A stretch of 5,354 nucleotides of DNA from Archangium sp. (GTDB lineage Bacteria > Myxococcota > Myxococcia > Myxococcales > Myxococcaceae), in contig JAEUJR010000167.1 in NCBI GenBank assembly GCA_016793585.1, positions 1 through 5,354 on the forward strand, given 5' to 3'. The notes below the pieces were generated by a model. The model saw nothing but the letters and a program-made list of their open reading frames with translations, did not search any database and was not told where the DNA came from. Position numbers and translations under genes: made by a program. Of the stretch, positions 1 through 4,917 are shown one piece after another. Position 1 is the stretch's first letter; each line of letters opens with the position of its first letter.

Positions 1-555
1 CATCGCCTTGTAGACGGGCACGCCATTGAGCGTCGCCACCACCGTCGCCGGGTCTGCGCCAAGCTGTCCCTTCCACGCGGCGTTGCTCACGGCCTCGAGC
101 GTCGCCATGCGGCCGTCCCAGTACCAGCTGGAGTGGAAGCCCAGGCCCACCATCGTCGGCGCGTTGCGCTTGTTCATCGCGCCGCCCACCTTCGCGTCGA
201 GCGCGTTGCCCGAGGTGTACGCCTTGTCGGTGTGGTGGCACTGCGCGCAGGCCATCGAGCCGTCCTTCGACAGGCGCGGCTCGAAGAAGAGAAACCAGCC
301 CAGCTCGGCCTTCTCGGCGGTGATGGGGTTCTCGGCGGGCGACTTCGGCTCCACCATGCCCACGGGCAGCGCAGGCAACGGCTTCACCGCAGGCAGCTCG
401 ACCTTCGGCTCGGGAGGCGGCGCGGGCGGCGTCGCAGGCTTCGGTGCTTCAGCGACGGGAGCGGGCGCCGGCGTCACCGGCTTCGGCGTCTCGGCCGTCT
501 TGCAGGCCACGAAAACGGACACCACGACGAGGACCAACGAACGGAGTCGAGTCAT
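1..555 (-). CDS. Di-haem cytochrome c peroxidase (CcpA/MauG)-like lipoprotein, partial (C-terminus outside window)
   Basis: Open from an ATG at 555 to the left edge without a stop, giving 185 residues. Residues 1-17 form a short signal peptide (MTRLR followed by a Val/Leu-rich core) ending in a lipobox-like FVAC with Cys18, so a lipoprotein facing the periplasm is likely. Residues 20-65 are a Pro/Ala/Lys-rich tether. The family core then begins: NPITAEKAELGWFLFFEPRLS (in two parts, NPITAEKAELG and FFEPRLS), the haem-binding ACAQCHH with CxxCH at 103-107, the glycine segment VGGAMNKRNAPT, and WDGR at 146-149. These are hallmarks of the N-terminal haem domain of bacterial di-haem peroxidases, in which this haem is normally the peroxidatic one. 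The family reduces H2O2 with electrons from small cytochromes or, in MauG relatives, oxidises protein side chains; the substrate here cannot be told. The second CxxCH domain should lie beyond the edge. The ribosome site is weak. A transcription terminator for the preceding gene ends about 40 bp upstream, so it probably has its own promoter, which I could not identify. Confidence 0.88.
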   Translation of the reverse strand, partial: MTRLRSLVLVVVSVFVACKTAETPKPVTPAPAPVAEAPKPATPPAPPPEPKVELPAVKPLPALPVGMVEPKSPAENPITAEKAELGWFLFFEPRLSKDGSMACAQCHHTDKAYTSGNALDAKVGGAMNKRNAPTMVGLGFHSSWYWDGRMATLEAVSNAAWKGQLGADPATVVATLNGVPVYKAM

Positions 556-593
556 GCGGCGCAAGGTACGGCTCACGCCGATTTCGTCACGGG

Positions 594-646
594 AAAAAGA
601 CGACGGGCACCTGCTCCCTCTCCGGGGGGATACCGAGCAGGTGCCC
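594..646 (-). terminator. Rho-independent terminator of the CBS-domain gene
   Basis: GAGCAGGTGCCC (635-646) and GGGCACCTGCTC (605-616) are a perfect 12-bp inverted repeat around an 18-nt loop. Read on the minus strand, the stem is followed after four bases by TCTTTTT (600-594). It lies 44 bp past the stop of the CBS gene and upstream of the cytochrome gene, the right place and polarity to end the minus-strand transcript. The plus-strand reading has no T-tract, so it is unidirectional. A long perfect stem could also be an operator, but the T-run favours termination. Confidence 0.75.
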
Positions 647-689
647 ATCGGCGCCGCGTGAAGAGGCGCTTGATTCGAGGTGACCCAGC

Positions 690-1118
690 TCAGTGCTTGA
701 GGCGCGTCTGCAGCAACTCGGCGAAGGCAGACAACGCGTCGGTCGCGGTGAACATGCCCACCACCTTGCCGTTGTCGACGACGACGGCCGACCCGAACTT
801 CTTGTCGGCCATCTCCTTCACCACTTCGTCGATGGGCGCGTCGGGCGACACCGTGTACGGCTTCGCGGTCATCACGTCTTTGATCGAGATCTTGTTCGCG
901 TCGGCCCCGTTCACCGACTCGGCGCGATAGAGGTCTCCGTCAGACAACATGCCGACGACCCGAACGCCTTCGCACACGGGCAGGTGCCGAATGTGCTTCT
1001 CGCGCATCAGGTTGTGGGCCTCGGCCAGCACGGCCGCGGGCTCGACGGTGAACGGCGACGTCGTCATGAACTTGCGAACGCTCGGAATGGTCTTGGACAT
1101 GACCACTCGCAAGAGCAT
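690..1118 (-). CDS. Tandem CBS-domain protein (CBS pair)
   Basis: A 142-residue protein made almost wholly of one Bateman module. CBS1 spans about residues 14-68 (VRKFMTTSPFTV, then IRHLPV and VVGMLSDGDL) and CBS2 about 79-134 (IKDVMTAKPYTV, then GSAVVVDNGKVVGMFTATDAL). Each half carries the S/T-x-x-D signature (S59..D62, T124..D127) whose Asp usually binds the ribose of an adenosine nucleotide. CBS pairs generally sense AMP, ATP, NAD or SAM and regulate partner proteins; stand-alone versions like this are cytoplasmic and mostly uncharacterised. No signal peptide or fused enzyme is present. I chose ATG 1118 because AAGGTGG sits 8 nt upstream. ATG 1100 (MSKTIPS, 136 residues) is the alternative and matches where the recognisable domain begins, but it has no good ribosome site. 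The open frame continues upstream to 1367, but that part overlaps the next gene antisense to its codon pattern. It follows the deoxyribosyltransferase-like gene by 101 bp in the same direction. Confidence 0.9.
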   Translation of the reverse strand: MLLRVVMSKTIPSVRKFMTTSPFTVEPAAVLAEAHNLMREKHIRHLPVCEGVRVVGMLSDGDLYRAESVNGADANKISIKDVMTAKPYTVSPDAPIDEVVKEMADKKFGSAVVVDNGKVVGMFTATDALSAFAELLQTRLKH

Positions 1119-1126
1119 CGGTTGTG

Positions 1127-1133
1127 CCACCTT
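1127..1133 (-). promoter_or_regulatory. Shine-Dalgarno site of the CBS gene
   Basis: On the minus strand this reads AAGGTGG, one mismatch from AAGGAGG, and is separated by 8 nt from ATG 1118. It is 26 nt from the alternative ATG 1100, too far, so it decides in favour of the longer 142-residue product. Confidence 0.6.
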
Positions 1134-1219
1134 TCCCTGCTGCGAAGCCAAGAGCTCGGGCGCGCAGCGGTTGCGCCACGCAAATCCAGGGCGGGAGGGC
1201 GACGAAACTCTTTCGTTCG

Positions 1220-2215
1220 TCAGGAGCCGAGGCGCTTGAGCTCTTGCGAGAGCAGCGACTCGAGCTCGCGAATCGAGCGGTAGATGAGGCAGCGGTGGCC
1301 CTGCACGTCGAAGCGCAGCTCGCTGACGTCGCGCACGAGCAGAATGGTCGGCTTGCTGCGGCCCCACGCGTAGCCGACCTCGAGGTAGACGTTCGGGTTC
1401 GCGGTCGAGAGATCGGCGATGACGACCTTCGCCGTCTCGATGCGCTCCCGAATGCGCTGAATGATCAGCCCATCGAAGGCGACCTGATCGACGCGCTCAC
1501 ACAACAGCCCCGCTGACTTCACCGGCGCCTGAATGCCGTAGTGAAAGACGTCTTCGAGCTCGGCGAGAAAGGGCATCGCGACGAAGGCGTGCGGCTTCTC
1601 TTGCGTGGCCTGACCGGCGGTCGCCATCACCGCGGCCTGCTTGAAGGCGACGCTGCGCTCGACGCGAAACGCACCGCTCGCGAGCTTCGTCACGCCGGTC
1701 GTCTTCGAGAGCCCGTCCTCGAGCGTCTGCAGCATGCGCCGCGCGCGCCCGGAGTTCCGCTCGACGATCGACACCTCTTCGATGTCACCGCCCGCGCCTT
1801 TCTGGAACGCGTCGATGAAGCCGCCGACGAGTGCGAGCACCGCCTCCTGCTCGTCGAGCCCCGCGCGAACGCCATGCACCGTGGTGGCGATGCGCTTCAC
1901 CGACGGCTGCGTCTGCGCGAACGACAACATGCGCCCGGCGAGGAGTCGGAGCTCGTGGTACCGCAAGGTGCCGAGGCGATCGGTGCCGAAGAAGGCCGCG
2001 CGCGGAGCCGTCATCGCGCCGAGCGTCTCGAACGAACGCACCTCGCCGATGGGCACCTCGAAGTCGTTCCAGCTGCGGCCCGACCGGTTCGCGATGGCCG
2101 ACACGGCGATCTCGTCGGCGCCGTAGAACGACTGCGCGTGTTTGAAGCAGGTGAGGTCGCAGGCCGCCGAGAGCACGTCGCCCTCGATGAGGTGGAGATC
2201 GATGGTCGAGCGCAC
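1220..2215 (-). CDS. Macro/M17-N-like plus nucleoside 2-deoxyribosyltransferase-like fusion protein
   Basis: A 331-residue soluble protein with two regions. Residues 5-165 resemble the Rossmann-like N-domain of M17 leucyl aminopeptidases, a macro-domain relative: IDLHLIEGDVLSAACD, then TAPRAAFFGTDRLG, LRYHELRLLAGRML, IATTVHGVRAGLDEQEA and a Gly-Gly-Phe helix. The metallopeptidase catalytic domain is absent. After a linker, residues 208-325 match a common uncharacterised family: HAFVAMPF (209-216), CERVD (239-243), then IADLSTANPNVYLEVGYAWG (266-285) and KPTILLV. This is the nucleoside 2-deoxyribosyltransferase/TIR-like alpha-beta fold; Glu279 sits where the nucleophilic Glu of deoxyribosyltransferases lies, and Asp268 and Asn273 belong to the same motif. 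The likely chemistry is N-glycosidic bond transfer or hydrolysis on a nucleotide such as NAD, with the N-region perhaps binding an ADP-ribose-like ligand; both are inferences. Start is GTG 2215 (AAGG 8 nt upstream; an in-frame stop at 2237-2239 precludes much extension). Divergent from the large plus-strand gene and probably leads the CBS gene. Confidence 0.8.
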   Translation of the reverse strand: MRSTIDLHLIEGDVLSAACDLTCFKHAQSFYGADEIAVSAIANRSGRSWNDFEVPIGEVRSFETLGAMTAPRAAFFGTDRLGTLRYHELRLLAGRMLSFAQTQPSVKRIATTVHGVRAGLDEQEAVLALVGGFIDAFQKGAGGDIEEVSIVERNSGRARRMLQTLEDGLSKTTGVTKLASGAFRVERSVAFKQAAVMATAGQATQEKPHAFVAMPFLAELEDVFHYGIQAPVKSAGLLCERVDQVAFDGLIIQRIRERIETAKVVIADLSTANPNVYLEVGYAWGRSKPTILLVRDVSELRFDVQGHRCLIYRSIRELESLLSQELKRLGS

Positions 2216-2230
2216 GGTCTGAACCTTACC

Positions 2231-2243
2231 GCGCTGTCAGCGC
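2231..2243. repeat. Short inverted repeat upstream of the GTG start at 2215
   Basis: GCGCTG-T-CAGCGC is a perfect 6-bp inverted repeat with a one-base centre, lying 15 bp before the start codon of the minus-strand fusion gene. In RNA it would fold as a 5-bp stem with a 3-nt loop just upstream of the ribosome site. It could be an operator half-site pair or a leader hairpin. In GC-rich DNA a 13-base palindrome can arise by chance. Confidence 0.3.
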
Positions 2244-2250
2244 ATGGCGC

Positions 2251-2256
2251 AGGAGG
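2251..2256 (+). promoter_or_regulatory. Orphan perfect Shine-Dalgarno (AGGAGG)
   Basis: AGGAGG stands 9 nt before an in-frame GTG at 2266 that would add 48 residues to the 835-residue protein. Those extra codons look non-coding: about 20 of 48 end in A or T, with CGA, AAT and TCA codons that are rare in the body, where nearly all codons end in G or C. I therefore treat the motif as either chance or an upstream initiation site that does not define the main product. Confidence 0.3.
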
Positions 2257-2289
2257 TAGGCAGCGGTGGGTCGCGGGGCGATGTCTCGA

Positions 2290-2309
2290 CGAAATTCACC
2301 CCGAAATTC
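2290..2309 (+). repeat. 8-bp direct repeat CGAAATTC in the divergent promoter region
   Basis: CGAAATTC occurs at 2290-2297 and again at 2302-2309, a period of 12 bp, in an AT-richer island within GC-rich DNA between two divergent genes. Tandem binding sites for a regulator are one reading. The spacing is slightly more than one helical turn, so two monomers would lie on nearly the same face. No known regulator consensus is recognised. Confidence 0.35.
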
Positions 2310-2370
2310 CCTCGGGCCTGTCACTCGGCCTGACGTTCTGTGGACGGCGCGGCGACTTTTCTCAGCCGAT

Positions 2371-2384
2371 GATGGTGCACCATC
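2371..2384. promoter_or_regulatory. 14-bp perfect palindrome, candidate operator or leader hairpin
   Basis: GATGGTGCACCATC is its own reverse complement. Flanking CAGC (2363-2366) and GCTG (2385-2388) are also complementary, with four unpaired bases on the left, so the element can extend. It lies 14 bp before the GGAG ribosome site of the 835-residue gene. That position fits either a repressor site over the 5' end of the transcript or an RNA hairpin that affects translation. No promoter -35/-10 pair could be assigned with confidence. Confidence 0.45.
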
Positions 2385-2398
2385 GCTGTTCCCCCTCC

Positions 2399-2402
2399 GG
2401 AG
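2399..2402 (+). promoter_or_regulatory. Shine-Dalgarno GGAG for the 835-residue protein
   Basis: GGAG is followed by 7 nt and then ATG 2410. Downstream of this ATG the strong G/C third-position bias begins, so this site is preferred over the upstream AGGAGG/GTG pair. Confidence 0.6.
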
Positions 2403-2409
2403 CCTCCGC

Positions 2410-4917
2410 ATGAGCAACGATATTGGTGCTGCCGCCCGCGCCGCTGCCGAAGCCGCCCGCCGTGCCGCCGAAGAGGCCGCCCGGAAACGTGCCGCAGAAG
2501 CCGCCCGCAAAGCCGCCGAAGCTGCCGCCCAGCGCCAGGCCCAGCAGGCAGCGAAGAAGACCGTCGACGCCGCCGCGAAGAAGGCCCTCAGCGCGAGCGC
2601 CGGCAACAAGCCCACGGCCTCGGGCGTTCGCCAGGCCCTCGGCAAAGATGAGCTCTCGACGGGGTTGGGGCGCTCCTTGCGCGCTCGCGCGAAAGACGGG
2701 CTCGGTACGCCGCCTCCCAGCGCGCCGACCGCCGGCCGCACCATGTCGCTGAACGAGCTGAAGGCGCTGCAGTCGTCGAACGCGCCGCTGCCACCACGAC
2801 CCGCGTTCACGGGAACGCCCGACGCCATCGAACGCCGCGCGCAGACCTCGCAACAGGCGCAGACCGGCGCGCCGCAGACCTTCGCCGGCTCTCCCGATGC
2901 CATCGAGCGCCGGCAGGCAGCCAAAGAGGCGTCGGCGCCGCTGCCGCCCACCGTCGATCAACGCGCTGCGGCTGGAGCCACCGAGGTGCAGCGCGCCTGG
3001 GACGACGCGCATGCTGCGGGCAAGTCAGACGCCGAGGCCGCCAACGCCGCCTCGCAGAAGCTCCGTGAGCTGTCCGACTCGGCCAACGACCCGGCCTACA
3101 CGAACGCGCTCCTCCGCGCCTCGGCGCCCACGCTCGATCACATCACCGACGTGCTCGAGAAGAACGTTCGCGACGAAGACTTCACGGGCAAGACCGACGC
3201 CCGCGCGGTGAAAGACACGGTGCGCGCGCTCTCTGACGTCGCCACCGACGCGGGCCCCATCGGCTCGGCGTACCTCGCTGATCAGATCGCCCAGAAGCTG
3301 CCGAACCAGAGCGAGCTCATGCACCTCGACGACGGCTTCTACGAGCACGTCGACAACGGCGGGAAGCCAGACCTCATGGCCGCTCTGGGCACGCGCCTCG
3401 AGTCGCTCGACAAGGGCAAAGCGCACGAAGAGCTCTTCAACCGCAACGAAGGCTTCCTCGACTGGGTCGGCGACCGCGTGAGCGACGTGACCGACGCGGT
3501 GGGCAGCGTGGCCGGCGCGGTGACGGGCTTCGTGGGCGACGCGGCCAACGGCGTGCTGAAGGTCGTGGGCTCGGCGGGCGAGATGGCCGTCGACGTCGCG
3601 AAGGGCACCGTCGAGCTGGCAGGCGACGCCGCCTCGTGGACGACGGAGCAGGTCACCGAGGCCGCGAAGTACGCCGCCGAGAATGGGCTCAAGCTGGCGG
3701 GCGAGGCGCTCAACTTCGTGGGCGATCACGCCCGCGAGATGGCCGCCGATCTCATCGACGTCGATGGGCAGATTGGTCAGCTCAACTCCGAAGGCGACAC
3801 CGTCACCATCGGCGTCGGTGGCTCCATCGGCGCGGCGGGTGTTCAGGGCGGCGCCGAGGTCGAGATGCAGGTGACGCAGACCGCGAACGGCTACGAGATG
3901 ACGCTCACCGGGCAGCTCTCGGGCGGCGTCTTCGCGGGCCTCGACATTCCCGGTCTCTCGGAGGCCAAGGGCGAAGCGAACGTGACCGGCATCGCGAGCG
4001 CCACCATGACGTTCGCGACGAAAGAAGAGGCCATCAAGGCAGCCGAGACGGTGGCAGGCATCGGGCTCGCGTCAGCGGTCGGCGGGCCTGCTGGAGCGCT
4101 GCTCACTGGCGCCTCGGCCGGCGACGAGATTCGCGACATCGGTCAGCACTTCACCCGCGGCAGCATCGGCATCGAGCTGTCGGCGTCGGCGGCGGCCGAG
4201 CTGGGCTCGTCGGGCATCGGCATCGGCGCGTCGGTCGAGGGCACCGTCACCACGGGCGCGCGCATCGAGGTGGAGCCGGGCAAGCCGCCGGCCCTCGTGC
4301 TCGAGCAGGGCGTCGAGGCGAAGGGCTCGCTCGCGCTCGGTGGTCCCGTCGACATTCCGTCACTCGGTGGACAGTTGAACGGCGGCTCGCTCGACGGCAG
4401 CGCCACCATCTCGGCCGAGACGCGCGTGCCGCTGCCCGAGAACTTCGACATCGGTTCGCTCGCGAGCGACCCGGCGGGCGCCGTGCGGCAGATCGGCCAG
4501 AACGCCATCGACAACGCGACCACCAAGCTGTCACTCGGCGTCGACATTCACGCGGGCGTGGCGACCGAAGGGCTGCCGCTCAACCTGGGCGCCGATGGCG
4601 GCCTCACCATCGACCTCTCGGGCGAAGCGAAGACGAAAGACCTCGCGCACGCGCTGGGGCTCGCGATCTCGGGCGACCTGAGCGGCGCGCTCACCGAGCT
4701 GGGCTCGAAGACGACCCTCGACGTCGCGGTGAACTCGTACACGGAGTCGGGCTTCAAGGTCGACGAGTCGATCGAAGCGGGCGTGTTCAAGATCGGCGTG
4801 AAGGCGGAAGACACCGTGCGCGATCAGACCGAGGTGTGGAGCTTCAACGGCACGCCGGCCGAGCTCGCCGAGAAGGGCTTCAACCTGTTCAACCAGCTGA
4901 AGCTGAACGTGAGCTGA
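2410..4917 (+). CDS. Large cysteine-free Ala/Gly-rich protein with hendecad and beta-repeat regions, unknown function
   Basis: 835 residues; I do not recognise a named family, though a similar style is seen in uncharacterised myxobacterial proteins. Regions: 7-60, an Ala/Arg/Lys/Glu helix of coiled-coil type; 61-180, a Pro/Ser-rich linker with two FxGxPDAIERR motifs (133-143, 158-168); 185-345, a compact helical domain (for example NDPAYTNALLRASAPTLDHI and LMHLDDGFYEHVDNGGKPDL); 353-451, nine tandem 11-residue amphipathic repeats; 460-835, about a dozen predicted amphipathic beta-strands broken by helices near 536-578, 683-703, 742-764 and 815-830. A Gly/Ala hydrophobic stretch at 548-570 could enter a membrane. 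There is no signal peptide, lipobox, cysteine or catalytic motif, and the C-terminus (KLNVS) lacks the barrel-type final Phe. A cytoplasmic, membrane-associated or non-classically exported structural or lipid-binding role is possible; a pore-former or toxin-like role is a weaker alternative. Start ATG 2410 was chosen from GGAG spacing and the onset of codon bias. It converges directly on the outer-membrane gene. Confidence 0.85.
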   Translation: MSNDIGAAARAAAEAARRAAEEAARKRAAEAARKAAEAAAQRQAQQAAKKTVDAAAKKALSASAGNKPTASGVRQALGKDELSTGLGRSLRARAKDGLGTPPPSAPTAGRTMSLNELKALQSSNAPLPPRPAFTGTPDAIERRAQTSQQAQTGAPQTFAGSPDAIERRQAAKEASAPLPPTVDQRAAAGATEVQRAWDDAHAAGKSDAEAANAASQKLRELSDSANDPAYTNALLRASAPTLDHITDVLEKNVRDEDFTGKTDARAVKDTVRALSDVATDAGPIGSAYLADQIAQKLPNQSELMHLDDGFYEHVDNGGKPDLMAALGTRLESLDKGKAHEELFNRNEGFLDWVGDRVSDVTDAVGSVAGAVTGFVGDAANGVLKVVGSAGEMAVDVAKGTVELAGDAASWTTEQVTEAAKYAAENGLKLAGEALNFVGDHAREMAADLIDVDGQIGQLNSEGDTVTIGVGGSIGAAGVQGGAEVEMQVTQTANGYEMTLTGQLSGGVFAGLDIPGLSEAKGEANVTGIASATMTFATKEEAIKAAETVAGIGLASAVGGPAGALLTGASAGDEIRDIGQHFTRGSIGIELSASAAAELGSSGIGIGASVEGTVTTGARIEVEPGKPPALVLEQGVEAKGSLALGGPVDIPSLGGQLNGGSLDGSATISAETRVPLPENFDIGSLASDPAGAVRQIGQNAIDNATTKLSLGVDIHAGVATEGLPLNLGADGGLTIDLSGEAKTKDLAHALGLAISGDLSGALTELGSKTTLDVAVNSYTESGFKVDESIEAGVFKIGVKAEDTVRDQTEVWSFNGTPAELAEKGFNLFNQLKLNVS
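2806..2913 (+). repeat. Duplicated FxGxPDAIERR motif in the linker of the 835-residue protein
   Basis: FTGTPDAIERR (codons 2806-2838) and FAGSPDAIERR (2881-2913) are 25 residues apart, each in proline/glutamine-rich sequence and bracketed by APLPP at both ends of the block. Nine of eleven residues match, while synonymous codons differ, so the protein sequence is being conserved rather than the DNA recently copied. It looks like a short linear motif or docking site within a disordered linker. Confidence 0.75.
3466..3762 (+). repeat. Nine tandem 11-residue (hendecad) repeats in the 835-residue protein
   Basis: Residues 353-451 divide exactly into nine 11-residue units without gaps. Position 1 is Val in units 1-4 and Ala in units 5-9; position 2 is Gly in five units, otherwise Lys/Ser/Arg; positions 8 and 11 are hydrophobic or Ala in eight of nine. 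Non-adjacent examples are VGDRVSDVTDA, VGDAANGVLKV and AGEALNFVGDH. An 11-residue period (three helical turns) gives a long straight amphipathic helix, as in apolipoproteins, alpha-synuclein, perilipins and group 3 LEA proteins, which lie on lipid surfaces. The resemblance is probably convergent. Confidence 0.8.
3808..4365 (+). repeat. Internal duplication in the beta-rich half, about 136-residue period
   Basis: Residues 467-516 (3808-3957) and 603-652 (4216-4365) align over their length. IGVGGSI matches IGIGASV, GAEVEM matches GARIEV, and LDIPGL matches VDIPSL. Both the first and the last anchor are offset by 136 residues. Each copy is followed by strands and then a helix. The middle is diverged and gapped, so this is an ancient duplication of a beta module. 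Confidence 0.55.

Noticed and set aside
133..930. Long plus-strand open frames opposite the cytochrome and CBS genes
   Set aside because: Arg/His-rich shadow translations of GC-rich minus-strand genes; the minus strand has recognisable CxxCH and CBS motifs.
1162..1176. Stem GCGCA/TGCGC in the spacer between the fusion and CBS genes
   Set aside because: A 5-bp GC stem is expected by chance in this composition; no other regulatory context.
1202..1216. Inverted repeat ACGAAA-CTC-TTTCGT just after the fusion gene stop, as a terminator
   Set aside because: Only a 6-bp AT-rich stem with no T-tract after it on the minus strand; too weak to call.
1119..1367. N-terminal extension of the CBS frame upstream of 1118
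   Set aside because: It overlaps the conserved deoxyribosyltransferase-like domain out of frame, is low-complexity Arg/Ala, and the AAGGTGG site places the start at 1118.
1541..2413. 290-codon plus-strand frame opposite the fusion gene
   Set aside because: Composition is typical shadow (Arg/His/Glu), and the minus strand carries the FVAMPF and NPNVYLEVGYA motifs.
2428..2589. GCCGCC-rich segment, as a DNA tandem repeat or satellite
   Set aside because: Units are irregular, and it is explained by Ala/Arg/Lys codons of the N-terminal helix.
2410..4917. Polymorphic-toxin or Rhs/PAAR-type effector identity for the 835-residue protein
   Set aside because: No Rhs repeats, PAAR, LXG or other delivery motif, no nuclease motif at the C-terminus and no small immunity gene downstream.
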